Origin: Bog-756 sp963769765
GTDB taxonomy: Bacteria > Actinomycetota > Acidimicrobiia > Acidimicrobiales > RAAP-2
DNA length: 64,000 bases
Direction of reading: 5' to 3'
Assembly: GCA_963769765.1 (NCBI GenBank)
Contig: CAVYNA010000006.1
Span: 186,001-250,000 of the forward strand
Shown: one piece after another, positions 53,192 to 62,720 of the stretch
Layout of the letters: the number at the start of each line of letters is the position of its first letter
Position numbering within the stretch: the stretch's first letter is position 1
Position numbers and translations under genes: made by a program
Notes under the pieces: model-generated
What the model was told of the DNA's origin: nothing
The model's input: only the letters and a program-made list of their open reading frames with translations
Databases searched by the model: none

Positions 53192-53833
53192 TCAGCGGGC
53201 GAGCGGGTTCGGCAGGGGCGGTGCGACCCGGGTCAGCGTGTTGCGGTCGACGTGGCGGTAGGGCTCGTCGCGATCGGGGATGGCGAGCACGGCCTCCTCG
53301 TCGTACGACCAGGTGCCGTCCGGGTGCACGGTGACCTCCATCGTGAAGCTCAGGGTGCGGAACGCGCGGTCGAGGAACGGGTTGGAGAGGATGCCGTAGA
53401 CCTCGGAGCCGAGCGCGGCTCGCACCTCGAAGGAGGTCGCGTCGGGCGTCGCCGGCCCGCCGGCGAGCAGGACCTGGCCACGGGGGATCGCGAGGGTGAA
53501 GACGACCGTCTCGGCTGCCGGTTCCCAGAGCCAGTAGCCGACCTGGTCGTGGAAGGTCTCGACCTCGCCGGGACGCACGATGTGGGTGTGGTAGCGCAAC
53601 CCGTAGAAGAGCTGCGGGCCGTTGGTCTGGGCATCGATCGGCTCGAGCTCGTAGTGCTCGACGAAGACGTCACCGTCGTCTCCACCGGCGACGGGGTGAC
53701 GGTCCGATCCCGCAGTGCTCTCCCAGGTGCCGGCGAGTGGCGCGAGCGGTCCGAGCTCGGCGAGCGTGTCCCGGTCGGCCTCCGCCTCGGTGAAGAGATC
53801 GTCTCCGTAGGTTCGGCCACCCGCGACGTCCAT
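53192..53833 (-). CDS. Nitrobindin-like haem-binding beta-barrel protein
   Basis: The 213-residue protein carries LGPLAPLAGTWE, LFYGLRYHTHIVRPGEVETF, FHDQVGYWLWEPA, GILSNPFLDRAFRTLSF and HVDRNTLTRV, all typical of the FABP-like/THAP4 haem-binding family. The His in HVDRNTL is a probable haem ligand. Members bind ferric haem and may handle NO or peroxynitrite. ATG 53833 is preceded by GGGAGGG. Confidence 0.87.
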   Translation of the reverse strand: MDVAGGRTYGDDLFTEAEADRDTLAELGPLAPLAGTWESTAGSDRHPVAGGDDGDVFVEHYELEPIDAQTNGPQLFYGLRYHTHIVRPGEVETFHDQVGYWLWEPAAETVVFTLAIPRGQVLLAGGPATPDATSFEVRAALGSEVYGILSNPFLDRAFRTLSFTMEVTVHPDGTWSYDEEAVLAIPDRDEPYRHVDRNTLTRVAPPLPNPLAR

Positions 53834-54042
53834 CCCCGACCCTCCCTCCCGCGACGGTGTCCTTCGCGCCGATTGTAAGCAGCCCGACCGGCGGACGCAC
53901 CGGCCGTCCGTGCAAGGTCCCGGTGACGGTCGCGCGCATCTCCGCTGCAAGGTGGTCGCCCCATCGTGGCGTGGTCGCACCGACGGTCGTCCGGACCGTC
54001 CGGGCGACGGACCTGTTCCGACACCGACGAAAGGCGACCGCC

Positions 54043-54483
54043 ATGAGCACCGCATCCGCCACCACGATCACCGGGAACCTGACCCGTGATCCCGAGATCC
54101 GCTACACCCGCGAGGGGCAGGCGACCACCACGCTCGGGGTCGCGGTCAACCGTCGTTGGCAGAACCGCGAGACCGGCCAGTGGGACGAGGCGACCTCCTT
54201 CTTCGACGTGGTGACCTGGCGCGAGCTTGCGGAGAACGTGGCCCTCAGCCTCACCAAGGGCATGCGGGTCGTGGTCGTCGGCCGGCTCGAGCAGCGGAGC
54301 TGGGAGACCGAGGAGGGCGAGCGGCGGTTCAAGATCGAGATCGTCGCCGACGAGGTCGGCGCGAGCCTCCGATTCGCCACCGCAGAGGTCCACAAGGTCG
54401 ACCGCCAGCGCGGGGATGCCGGCACCGATGGTCCGTCCGCCGAGGATGGCGTCGATGGCGCTGCGGTCGGTGCCGGGTCCTGA
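54043..54483 (+). CDS. ssb: Single-stranded DNA-binding protein
   Basis: The 146-residue protein has an OB fold with TITGNLTRDPEIRYTREGQA, TTLGVAVNRRWQNRETGQW, TSFFDVVTWRELAENVALSL and KGMRVVVVGRLEQRSWETEE. The acidic tail ends in VGAGS, not the DFPF-type tip of the main SSB, so this is probably an accessory paralogue. ATG 54043 has no strong ribosome site. Confidence 0.93.
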   Translation: MSTASATTITGNLTRDPEIRYTREGQATTTLGVAVNRRWQNRETGQWDEATSFFDVVTWRELAENVALSLTKGMRVVVVGRLEQRSWETEEGERRFKIEIVADEVGASLRFATAEVHKVDRQRGDAGTDGPSAEDGVDGAAVGAGS

Positions 54484-54724
54484 CCCGGCCGGCCGGGCGC
54501 GCTTTGCCGGCTCCGTCGGGCTCACGAAGGCCGAGGTCTTCACCGCCTGCCAGGCGCTCGCCGACGCAGACCGGCTGCTCGCGCGGGTGGGCGGCACCAG
54601 CGAGGCCGGCGCGCTCGGCGACCTCTTCGAGCTCCTCGAGGAGCGCTTGAGCCGGACCGTCGGTCCGGCGTGCGATCAGTCGCCGTCGGGCCGGTACTCG
54701 AGCGAGAGGGAGTTCACGCAGTAG
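54446..54724 (+). CDS. Short hypothetical protein overlapping ssb and msrB
   Basis: The 92-residue translation contains GLTKAEVFTACQALADADRL and ALGDLFELLEERLS, a plausible helical pair. It overlaps the ssb end by 38 bp in another frame and the msrB 3' end by 49 bp on the other strand. The helical core reads like a real small protein, but no family was recognised and the start is uncertain. Confidence 0.4.
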   Translation: MASMALRSVPGPDPAGRARFAGSVGLTKAEVFTACQALADADRLLARVGGTSEAGALGDLFELLEERLSRTVGPACDQSPSGRYSSEREFTQ

Positions 54725-55101
54725 CGCTGCCCGGTCGGCGCGGGACCGTCGGGGAAGACGTGCCCGAGGTGGCCCCCGCACGTCGCACAGGTGATCTCCG
54801 TGCGTCGCATGCCGAACGACCGGTCCTCGTGTTCCTCGATCGTCCCCGCGTCGCGGGCTCGGGTGAAACTCGGCCAGCCCGAGCCGGAGTCGAACTTCGC
54901 GTCGGAGTCGAACAGGATGGTGCCGCATCCCGCGCAGACGAAGGTGCCGTCCCCTTCGACGTGCAGGAGCTCGCCCGACCAGGCCGGCTCGGTGCCTTTC
55001 TGCCGGAGCACCGCATAGCGCTCGGTGCCGAGGCGCGCCTGCCACTCCTCTTCGGTCATCCCAACCCGACCATCGGTCCCAGTCGTGGTGCGCTCGTCCA
55101 C
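54676..55101 (-). CDS. msrB: Peptide-methionine (R)-S-oxide reductase
   Basis: The 141-residue protein has the MsrB fold with two structural CxxC pairs (CAGCGTILFDSDAKFDSGSG, CATCGGHLGHVF) and the catalytic cysteine in RYCVNSLSL. It repairs methionine-R-sulfoxide with thioredoxin. The recycling cysteine region is short, as in many actinobacterial members. It is a single minus-strand gene in an oxidative-stress neighbourhood. Confidence 0.96.
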   Translation of the reverse strand: MDERTTTGTDGRVGMTEEEWQARLGTERYAVLRQKGTEPAWSGELLHVEGDGTFVCAGCGTILFDSDAKFDSGSGWPSFTRARDAGTIEEHEDRSFGMRRTEITCATCGGHLGHVFPDGPAPTGQRYCVNSLSLEYRPDGD

Positions 55102-55370
55102 TGTTCCTCCTCGGTGTGCGGTCCGTCAGATCCGGCGGCTGCGGGTCGGTCGGCCAGGCCCCGACTTCTCCACCGACCCTTTGGACCAACGCCGGCGGGT
55201 GCCGAGGTGTTCCCGACGCCGACCCGACGCCGCACCGTCCGGATCCGGTCCCGAGAGGGCGGTTTGGTAACGTCTCTGCGCGCTCGACCCGACGACCGGC
55301 CCGGTCCGAGCCGCGTGCCGATCGGGAGCGCAGCCTCCCGTTGGCGAAGACGCCCCAGGACCCGACCGCC

Positions 55371-56558
55371 ATGGACCTCCGAGACCGACCCGAAGACCTG
55401 GCGTTCCGCCGGGAGATCCGCGAGTGGCTCGAGGCGCACGTGGTCGACGAGTTCGCCGCACTGGGCGGGCGCGGGGGATCTGGGGACGAGACGTACGGCT
55501 TCGAGACGCGGCTCGCCTGGGAGCAGGTGCTCGCGGCCGACGGCTGGACGGGCGTGGGCTGGCCGACCGAGTTCGGCGGGCGTGGCGCGAGCATTGCCCA
55601 ACAGGTCATCTTCAACGAGGAATATGTCCGCGCCCACGCGCCGGGACGGGTCAACGTCCTCGGTGAGGGGCTGCTCGGTCCCACCCTCGTCGAGTACGGG
55701 ACCCCCGAACAGCAGGCGCGCTTCCTTCCGCCGATCCTCGCGGGCGCCGAGCTCTGGTGCCAGGGCTACTCCGAGCCCGACGCGGGCAGCGACCTCGCCA
55801 ATGTGAAGACCCGGGCCGAGCTCGAAGGTGACGAGTGGGTCGTGACCGGACAGAAGGTCTGGACGTCACTCGCGCACCAGGCCGACTGGTGCTTCGTCGT
55901 CGCACGGACCGAGCCCGGGTCTCTCCGCCACCGTGGCCTCTCGTACCTTCTCGTACCCATGGACCAGCCGGGCGTGGAGGTCCGCCCCATCACCCAGCTC
56001 ACCCGGACCTCCGAGTTCAACGAGGTCTTCTTCGACGGCGCACGGACCGCCGCAACGAACGTCGTCGGCGAGCCCGGCGAAGGCTGGCGGGTCGCCCTCG
56101 CCACGCTCGCCTTCGAGCGCGGCGTCGGTCTCCTCGGCCACCAGCTCACCTTCCGGCGCGAGCTCGACCGGTTGGTCGAAGCGGCCCGTGCGAGCGGTCG
56201 CACGGTCGACCCGCTCGTGCGCCAGGACCTCGCGCGATGCCACGCCGAGCTCGAGATCCTCCGCTACGACATCCTCCGAAGTCTCGCCGGCATCGGCGCC
56301 GCGGTCGCTCCGCCGGAGGCCTCGATCATCAAGCTCTACTGGGCGTCGTGGCACCAGCGCTTCGGCGAGCTGGCGATCGACCTCTGCGGTCCCGCCGGAG
56401 TGGTCGCGCCCGGCGCGCCCTACGACCTCGACGAGTTCCAGCGCACCTTCCTCTTCAGCCGCTCCGAGACCATCTACGGCGGATCCAACGAGATCCAGAG
56501 GAACATCATCGGCGAGCGGGTCCTCGGCCTGCCGCCCGAGCCGAAGGGAGTGGCCTGA
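55371..56558 (+). CDS. Acyl-CoA dehydrogenase, FadE-type
   Basis: The 395-residue protein has the full fold: GWTGVGWPTEFGGRGASIAQ, the FAD/substrate region CQGYSEPDAGSDLANVKT, EWVVTGQKVWTSLAH and the C-terminal SRSETIYGGSNEIQRNIIGE. It dehydrogenates an acyl-CoA to an enoyl-CoA. The next two genes resemble IpdF and FadD3, as in the KstR2 steroid (C/D-ring) regulon of mycobacteria, where FadE30-type enzymes occur. A TAACGT box lies at 55268-55273. It overlaps the SDR gene by one base (TGATG). Confidence 0.93.
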   Translation: MDLRDRPEDLAFRREIREWLEAHVVDEFAALGGRGGSGDETYGFETRLAWEQVLAADGWTGVGWPTEFGGRGASIAQQVIFNEEYVRAHAPGRVNVLGEGLLGPTLVEYGTPEQQARFLPPILAGAELWCQGYSEPDAGSDLANVKTRAELEGDEWVVTGQKVWTSLAHQADWCFVVARTEPGSLRHRGLSYLLVPMDQPGVEVRPITQLTRTSEFNEVFFDGARTAATNVVGEPGEGWRVALATLAFERGVGLLGHQLTFRRELDRLVEAARASGRTVDPLVRQDLARCHAELEILRYDILRSLAGIGAAVAPPEASIIKLYWASWHQRFGELAIDLCGPAGVVAPGAPYDLDEFQRTFLFSRSETIYGGSNEIQRNIIGERVLGLPPEPKGVA

Positions 56559-57367
56559 TGGACGGAGCCCGGTCAGATGGCGTCGTGCCGGAGAAGCCCA
56601 CGGGGCACGGGCTGCTCGAGGGCAAAGTGGTGGTCGTCACGGCGGCTGCCGGCACCGGCATCGGGTACGCGACCGCGGAGCGGTGCGTCGCCGAAGGTGC
56701 GACCGTCGTGGTGTCCGACGCCCACGAGCGCCGGCTCGGCGAGGCGGCGGACGCGCTCGGCGCGCTGGGCGGCAACGATGGGGGACGACCGCTGGCGGTG
56801 GTCTGCGATGTGACCGACGAGACCCAGGTCGGACGTCTCTTCGACCGGGCCGTCGAGGAGCACGGTCGGATCGACGTGGCGATCAACAACGCCGGCCTCG
56901 GGGGGAAGGCCGACATCGTGGAGATGACCGACGAGCAGTGGTCGCTGGTGCTCGACGTGACCCTGACCGGGACGTTCCGTTGCACGCGGGCTGCGCTCCG
57001 CCACTTCTATGCCCGCGGCGGGGGCGGGGTCATCGTCAACAACGCCTCGGTGCTCGGATGGCGCGCCCAGGCCGGCCAGGCCCACTACGCGGCGGCGAAG
57101 GCCGGGGTGATGGCGCTCACCCGGTGCAGCGCGATCGAGGCGGCGGCCCACGGGGTCCGTGTCAATGCGGTCGCACCGAGCCTCGCCCTCCACCCGTTCC
57201 TCAACCGGGTCATGCCCGACGAGGAGCTCGCCGAGCTCACCAGGCGCGAGGCCTTCGGGCGCGGAGCGGAGGTCTGGGAGGTGGCGAACGTGATCGCCTT
57301 CCTCGCGAGCGACTACGCGACCTACCTCACGGGTGAGGTCGTCTCGGTCTCGAGCCAGCACCCCTGA
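56558..57367 (+). CDS. Short-chain dehydrogenase/reductase, IpdF-like
   Basis: The 269-residue protein has the cofactor loop VVVTAAAGTGIGYATAERC, NNAGLGG, the catalytic Ser in VNNASVLGWRAQ and YAAAKAG (YX3K). It resembles mycobacterial IpdF, which reduces a keto group in a 7a-methyl-1,5-dioxo-indane-type steroid intermediate. The assignment rests on context with FadE and FadD3-like genes and is moderate. Confidence 0.88.
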   Translation: MDGARSDGVVPEKPTGHGLLEGKVVVVTAAAGTGIGYATAERCVAEGATVVVSDAHERRLGEAADALGALGGNDGGRPLAVVCDVTDETQVGRLFDRAVEEHGRIDVAINNAGLGGKADIVEMTDEQWSLVLDVTLTGTFRCTRAALRHFYARGGGGVIVNNASVLGWRAQAGQAHYAAAKAGVMALTRCSAIEAAAHGVRVNAVAPSLALHPFLNRVMPDEELAELTRREAFGRGAEVWEVANVIAFLASDYATYLTGEVVSVSSQHP

Positions 57368-57406
57368 ACGCATCCCGCTCCCGGTCGATGCCCGGGGGCG
57401 GTCGGC

Positions 57407-57412
57407 TACCCT
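57407..57412 (+). promoter_or_regulatory. -10 box TACCCT, leaderless start at 57419
   Basis: TACCCT is followed by 6 nt and then GTG 57419, with no ribosome site between. Confidence 0.5.
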
Positions 57413-57418
57413 GACGGC

Positions 57419-59089
57419 GTGTCAGATGCGGGCGTGCCGGACGTCTCGGATCCCCGCGGGGATCTGCAGTGGGGGACCATCCCCTCCCTGGTCGAGGACG
57501 CTGCCGCCCGGTTCGGCGCAGCCGAGGCGCTCATCGACCGGCTCGGTCCGGACGGGACGACGGTGCGGCTCACCTTCGACGAGCTCGCGGAGCAGATCGC
57601 GGCGGCCACGAGGGCGGTGGTCGCGAGCGGCATCGACCGGGGCGACCGGGTCGCGATCTGGGCCCCGAATTGCGCGGAGTGGGTGGTCGCAGCGCTCGGC
57701 GCGGTCGGCGCGGGCGCGGTGCTGGTGCCGCTCAACACGCGATTCAAGGGGTCCGAGGCCGCCTACATCCTCGGGGCCTCGGGGGCGCGGCTCCTCTTCA
57801 CGGTCGAGGGCTTCCTCGGGACGGACTACCCGGCACTGCTCGCCGACGCGGTCGCGGACGGCGCGGTGCTCCCCGAGCTCGAGCGGGTGGTGGTCCTTCG
57901 CGCCGGGGACACCCCACGGACGGCGGCACGGGGGGACCAGGTCGTCACCTGGGCGACGTTCCTCGCCGAGGGAGACGGCGTCTCCCCGGACGTCGCCGCC
58001 GGCAGGAGCGCCTCGATCTCCGCGGGGGACCTCTCGGACCTGGTGTTCACCTCCGGGACCACGGGCCGGCCGAAGGGAGCGATGAGCACGCACGGCCAGA
58101 CCTTGCGCACCTTCGCCACCTGGTCCGAGGTGGTCGGTCTCGAGCAGGGCGACCGGTACCTGATCGTGAACCCCTTCTTCCATACCTTCGGGTACAAGGC
58201 GGGGATCCTGGCCTGCCTGATGGCGGGCGCGACCATGCTGCCCGAGCCGGTCTTCGACGTCGACGTCCTGGTCCGGCGCGTCTCGGACGAGCGCGTCACC
58301 GTGCTGCCCGGGCCGCCGACCATCTTCCAGTCGATCCTCGACCATCCCGGACGTGACCGCTTCGACCTCTCGAGCCTCCGCCTCGTGGTGACCGGTGCCG
58401 CCGTGGTTCCGGTCGAGCTGGTCGAGCGACTCCGGGGAGAGCTCGGCGTCGGGACGGTGCTCACCGCGTACGGGCTGACCGAGGCGACCGGGACGGTCAC
58501 GATGTGCCGGCGCGGCGACCCCGCGGAGGTGATCGCCGCGACCTCGGGACGCGCCATCCCCGACGTCGAGGTCAAGGTGGTCGACGACGACGGGCGCGAG
58601 GTCCCCCGTGGTGATCCTGGTGAGATCGTCGTGCGCGGCTACAACGTCATGCGCGGCTACTTCAACGACGCCACCGCGACGGACGAGGCGATCGATGCGG
58701 GAGGCTGGCTCCACACCGGCGACATCGGGGTCATGGACGGGGCGGGCAACGTCGCGATCACCGACCGGCTGAAGGACATGTACGTGAGCGGCGGGTTCAA
58801 CGTCTATCCGGCTGAGATCGAGTCCGTCCTGCGCCAGCACCCCGGCGTGGCGCAGGTCGCGGTCGTCGGTATCTCCGACCGGCGGATGGGCGAGGTCGGG
58901 CTCGCGCTCGTGATCCCCTCGGCCGGCGCCACGGACGATCTCGACGAGGAGCTCATCGGTTGGGCGAAGGAGCGGCTCGCCAACTACAAGGTGCCGAGAT
59001 CGGTACGGACCGTGGAGGCATTCCCGCTCAACGCGAGCGGGAAGGTGCTCAAACGCGAGCTCCGCGAGCAGTACGCGGTCGTCGGGTGA
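57419..59089 (+). CDS. fadD3: Acyl-CoA ligase, FadD3-like (steroid-ring acid activation)
   Basis: The 556-residue protein has FTSGTTGRPKGAMSTHGQTL, PFFHTFGYKAGILACLMAGA, LPGPPTIFQSILDHP, LRLVVTGAAVVPVELVERLR, LTAYGLTEATGTVTMCR and DRLKDMYVSGGFNVYPAEIE. These are close to mycobacterial FadD3, which activates the propionate side chain of HIP, a C/D-ring steroid degradation intermediate. The adjacent FadE- and IpdF-like genes support it. The same protein could activate a related bicyclic or fatty acid. Confidence 0.85.
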   Translation: MSDAGVPDVSDPRGDLQWGTIPSLVEDAAARFGAAEALIDRLGPDGTTVRLTFDELAEQIAAATRAVVASGIDRGDRVAIWAPNCAEWVVAALGAVGAGAVLVPLNTRFKGSEAAYILGASGARLLFTVEGFLGTDYPALLADAVADGAVLPELERVVVLRAGDTPRTAARGDQVVTWATFLAEGDGVSPDVAAGRSASISAGDLSDLVFTSGTTGRPKGAMSTHGQTLRTFATWSEVVGLEQGDRYLIVNPFFHTFGYKAGILACLMAGATMLPEPVFDVDVLVRRVSDERVTVLPGPPTIFQSILDHPGRDRFDLSSLRLVVTGAAVVPVELVERLRGELGVGTVLTAYGLTEATGTVTMCRRGDPAEVIAATSGRAIPDVEVKVVDDDGREVPRGDPGEIVVRGYNVMRGYFNDATATDEAIDAGGWLHTGDIGVMDGAGNVAITDRLKDMYVSGGFNVYPAEIESVLRQHPGVAQVAVVGISDRRMGEVGLALVIPSAGATDDLDEELIGWAKERLANYKVPRSVRTVEAFPLNASGKVLKRELREQYAVVG

Positions 59090-59139
59090 TCCGGTGACCG
59101 TCGCCGTCGGACCAGAGGACTGAACGAGAGGAGCGTGCC

Positions 59140-60246
59140 GTGCGAGGCATCGTCTACACCGGTGAGGACGTCGAGGTCACCGATCAACTGAGCGTGCGTG
59201 GGCCGGGGCCGACCGAGGTCCAAGTGCGCGTCGGCGCGGCCGGCGTGTGCCACAGCGACCTGTCGGTGATCAACGGGACGATCCCGTGGAAGGCGCCGTC
59301 CGTGCTCGGCCACGAGGGCGCCGGGGTCGTCGAGGCGGTGGGGACCGAGGTCCGCTCCGTCAAGGTCGGGGACCACGTGGTCATCGCGACGCTCGCCAGC
59401 TGCGGGACCTGCCGTGCGTGCGCGACCGGCCATCCGACCTGGTGCGTGAAGACCCTCGGCAACGTGTCGACGCCCTTCACGTACCGGGGCGAACCGGCCT
59501 CCAACTTCGCCGCGACCTCGGTCTTCGCCGAGTCCACCATCGTGTCGGAGGTCCAGGCGGTGAAGATCTCGAAGGACGTCCCCCTCACCTCGGCCTGCCT
59601 GATCGGCTGCGGGGTGCTCACCGGCGTCGGATCGGTCCTCAACCGGGCGCGTGTCCAGGCCGGTGAGACCGCGGCGGTCTTCGGGGTCGGCGGCGTCGGG
59701 CTCAACGTGATCCAGGGCCTCCGCGTCGCCGGGGCGAGCCGGATCATCGCGGTCGACACCCTCGCGTCAAAGGAGCCGCTCGCGCGCCAGTTCGGGGCGA
59801 CCCACTTCGTCGACGCGTCCGCGACCGACGCGGTGGCGGCCATCCGCGAGCTGGTGCCGCCCGGTCCCGACCGCATGAGCGGCGCGCTCGGCTGGACCGG
59901 CGGGGTCGCCTGGGCCTTCGACTGCGTCGGCCACCCCGCCGTGCTGCGCAACGCGCTCGACGTCCTCGACTGGGGCGGCAACGCCCTGGCCATCGGGATC
60001 CCTCCCCAGGGCACCGAGGTCGCCGTCGACGTCAACGCGCTCGCCTACGTCGACCGGGGGCTGCTCGGATGCCGGTACGGGTCGTCACGTCCGCACCACG
60101 ACATCCCCCTCATGGTCGAGCTCTATCTGTCCGGCCAGCTGATGCTCGACGAACTGGTCACCGAGCAGCGTCCGCTCGAGGGGTTCCGCGAGATCGTCGA
60201 GGACATGGAGGCCGGCAAGCTCGCCCGCGGCGTCCTGACCTTCTGA
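59140..60246 (+). CDS. Zinc-dependent alcohol dehydrogenase (class III-like MDR)
   Basis: The 368-residue protein has the catalytic zinc residues in AGVCHSDLSVING and LGHEGAGVVE. The structural zinc lobe is CGTCRACATGHPTWC, and the Rossmann loop is VFGVGGVGLNVIQGLRVAG. The long form with GCGVLTGVGSVLNRA matches NDMA-type or formaldehyde-dehydrogenase-like enzymes. It oxidises an alcohol in the surrounding catabolic cluster. GTG 59140 is preceded by GAGAGGAG. Confidence 0.92.
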   Translation: MRGIVYTGEDVEVTDQLSVRGPGPTEVQVRVGAAGVCHSDLSVINGTIPWKAPSVLGHEGAGVVEAVGTEVRSVKVGDHVVIATLASCGTCRACATGHPTWCVKTLGNVSTPFTYRGEPASNFAATSVFAESTIVSEVQAVKISKDVPLTSACLIGCGVLTGVGSVLNRARVQAGETAAVFGVGGVGLNVIQGLRVAGASRIIAVDTLASKEPLARQFGATHFVDASATDAVAAIRELVPPGPDRMSGALGWTGGVAWAFDCVGHPAVLRNALDVLDWGGNALAIGIPPQGTEVAVDVNALAYVDRGLLGCRYGSSRPHHDIPLMVELYLSGQLMLDELVTEQRPLEGFREIVEDMEAGKLARGVLTF

Positions 60247-60265
60247 TCCCTCGGGGGGCGCCTGT

Positions 60266-60271
60266 TACAGT
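60266..60271 (+). promoter_or_regulatory. -10-like box TACAGT before the ligase gene
   Basis: TACAGT ends 11 nt before ATG 60283. It may be a promoter internal to the catabolic cluster, with a very short leader. Confidence 0.35.
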
Positions 60272-60282
60272 CGGCACCCGAT

Positions 60283-61872
60283 ATGACGGTCCGTCAGATC
60301 GATCGGACGTGCACGACGCTGGTCGACGTCCTGAGGGGCGCGGCCGAGGTCCATCGTGACGTCGAGGCCTTCGTGGAGCCCGCGGCCGACGGCAGCCCGC
60401 GACGAGCGACCACCTTCGCCGAGTGGGACCGGGCGGCCGACGCGCTCGCGCGCCGCTTCGGTGCGGAGGGCGTCGGGCCCGGCACGGTCGTCTGCCTGCA
60501 GCTGCCGAGCTCGATCACCTACATGGTCTGTTACGCGGCGGCCGTACGACTCGGCGCGGTGACCTCGGGCATCAACCCGCGGCTCGGGAGCCGCGAGGTC
60601 GCCTCGATCCTCGAGCGCACCCGGCCCCGCGTGCTGGTCGTCGACGACGGCGCGATCCCGGGTGCGCGCCCGGGCACGACCGTGTTCACCCGGCACGACG
60701 TCGAGTCCGCCGTCGGTGGACCGGCCGCACCGGGTCTGCCCCGGCTCGAGCCCGACGACCCGGTCGCCGTGGTCTGGACGAGCGGAACGACCGGGCTTCC
60801 GAAGGGCGCGGTCTTCGACCACCGCAACCTCGAGGCGGTCGCCGCCGGCGCCGACCCGCTCGCCGAGGCCGGAGACCGCCGTCTCTCCCCGCTTCCGTTC
60901 TCGCACGTCGGGTCGATGACCCGGCTCTGGGACGAAGCGGCCAAGGGCATCACCACGGTGATCACTCCCACGCCTTGGAAGGCGGCCGCGGCGATCGAGA
61001 TCATGGCCGCCGAGCGGATCACGGTTGCCCAGGGGGTCCCGACACAGTGGGCGCTCGTGCTCGCCCACCCCGACCTCGCCGCCGCCGATCTCTCCTCCCT
61101 CCGGGTCGCGGGCACCGGCGCGTCCCGGGTGCCTGCGGAGCTGGTGGCCTCGATGCGCGAGGTCCTCGGGGTGCCGGTCGTCGTGCGGTACACCTCGACG
61201 GAGGCCTCGCTCGGGACGGGCACGGTTCCCGGCGACCCCGACGGTGCGGTCGCGACCACGGTCGGTCGGCCGGTTCCGGGCGTCGATCTCGAGATCGTCG
61301 ACGAGGACGGACACGCGGTGCCATCGGGCGAGGTCGGACGGGTGCGCCTGACCTCGGCGGCGGTCATGCGCGGCTACTGGGGTGGGCCGATGTCCGCCCC
61401 GGGCGCTGCGGGACTCGTCTTCGACGAGGAGTCGACTTCGGCAGTGCTCGACGCGGACCGCTGGCTGACGACCGGTGACTTCGGCCTGCTCGATGCTGAC
61501 GGGCGGCTCCACCTCGCGGGCCGTGCAAACGAGCTCTACATCCGGGGCGGCTACAACGTCTACCCTGCCGAGGTCGAGGCTGCCGTCTCGGACCTCCCCG
61601 AGGTCGGTGCCGTCGCAGTCGTCGGGACACCGGACCCCGTGCTCGGCGAGATCGGTGTCGCCTTCGTCGTGCCCGAGTCCGGGATGCGCCCGGTGCCCGG
61701 CGAGCTGCTGGCGCGGCTGCGCGAGCGAGCACGGTCCCGGCTCGCCGACTACAAGGCACCCGACCGGGTGGTCGTCGTGGACGACCTCCCGCTGACGGCG
61801 ATGTTGAAGGTTGACAAGCGGGCCCTCGCCGAGCGGGCCGCCCTCGAGACGAACGGAGCAGGCGCACCATGA
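60283..61872 (+). CDS. AMP-binding acyl-CoA ligase
   Basis: The 529-residue protein has VWTSGTTGLPKGAVFDHRNL, GVPTQWALVLAHPDL, RYTSTEASLGTGTV and NELYIRGGYNVYPAEVEAAV; the catalytic lysine lies in TAMLKVDKRAL near the end. The substrate acid is unknown. It overlaps the next gene by ATGA, so the two are probably one unit. Confidence 0.92.
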   Translation: MTVRQIDRTCTTLVDVLRGAAEVHRDVEAFVEPAADGSPRRATTFAEWDRAADALARRFGAEGVGPGTVVCLQLPSSITYMVCYAAAVRLGAVTSGINPRLGSREVASILERTRPRVLVVDDGAIPGARPGTTVFTRHDVESAVGGPAAPGLPRLEPDDPVAVVWTSGTTGLPKGAVFDHRNLEAVAAGADPLAEAGDRRLSPLPFSHVGSMTRLWDEAAKGITTVITPTPWKAAAAIEIMAAERITVAQGVPTQWALVLAHPDLAAADLSSLRVAGTGASRVPAELVASMREVLGVPVVVRYTSTEASLGTGTVPGDPDGAVATTVGRPVPGVDLEIVDEDGHAVPSGEVGRVRLTSAAVMRGYWGGPMSAPGAAGLVFDEESTSAVLDADRWLTTGDFGLLDADGRLHLAGRANELYIRGGYNVYPAEVEAAVSDLPEVGAVAVVGTPDPVLGEIGVAFVVPESGMRPVPGELLARLRERARSRLADYKAPDRVVVVDDLPLTAMLKVDKRALAERAALETNGAGAP

Positions 61873-62720
61873 CCGACCGATCGACACCGGCGACCGGTGG
61901 CGTGACCGACGATCCCATCCGGATCGGCACGCTGCTCTACACCCTGGTCGAGCCGCACCGCGGCCACGAGGTCGCGTACAACCGATGGTACGAGCGGGAC
62001 CATTTCTACGCGGGGTGCCAGATCGGCGCCTACAACTTCGCCGGTGCCCGGTTCGTCGCAACCGCACCGCTGAAGGAGCTGCGGGAGCCGTCGACCGGAG
62101 CCGGCGGGCCCGCGCCGTTGGTCGCTGATCCTCGGATCGGCAGCTTCCTCGGTCTCTACTACGTCCTCGACGGTCATCACGACGAGTGGAACCGCTGGGC
62201 GGTCGACCAGGTCAACGTCCTCCACGCGGCCGGCCGGATGTTCGAGCACCGCGACCACATCCACACGGGTCTCTACCGGTTCGAGTGGGAGCACCGCCGA
62301 GACGAGGACGGCGTCCCCGCGGAGCTCACGCTCGACCACCGGTTTCCGGGGATGGTCTCGGTCTTCGTGGACGCCGCCGACGGAGTGGAGCGCGGACAGC
62401 TCGAATCCTGGTACCGCGACCGCTTCCTCCCGGACGCGCTGCCGGGCACACCCGTCGCAACCGTGCTGGGGTTCAGCCCGTTGCCGTTGCTCGCCGACGC
62501 CCCAGGGGACGTCCCGCGTGCGAGTGCGGCTGCAGATCGCCTGCTCCTCCTCTTCTTCCTCGACGAGGAGCCGACGTCGGCGTGGGAGGCCGTCTTCGCC
62601 GGCCAGGGGAAGGCGCTGTCGGCAGAAGGTCTCGGCGACGTCGTCTGGGCCGCTCCGTTCATCGGCACGGTGCCGGGCACGGACACCTACACCGACCAGC
62701 TGTGGTCGGAGCGCTCGTGA
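61869..62720 (+). CDS. Two-domain protein of unknown function (EthD-like fold suspected)
   Basis: The 283-residue protein has two similar halves: EVAYNRWYERDHFYAGCQIG in the first and RGQLESWYRDRFLPDALPGT in the second. The (N/S)WYxxDR(F/H) pattern suggests tandem dimeric alpha/beta-barrel domains, as in EthD-type proteins. No catalytic assignment is possible. It lies between two acyl-CoA ligases with 1-4 bp overlaps, so it belongs to that pathway. Confidence 0.7.
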   Translation: MTDRSTPATGGVTDDPIRIGTLLYTLVEPHRGHEVAYNRWYERDHFYAGCQIGAYNFAGARFVATAPLKELREPSTGAGGPAPLVADPRIGSFLGLYYVLDGHHDEWNRWAVDQVNVLHAAGRMFEHRDHIHTGLYRFEWEHRRDEDGVPAELTLDHRFPGMVSVFVDAADGVERGQLESWYRDRFLPDALPGTPVATVLGFSPLPLLADAPGDVPRASAAADRLLLLFFLDEEPTSAWEAVFAGQGKALSAEGLGDVVWAAPFIGTVPGTDTYTDQLWSERS

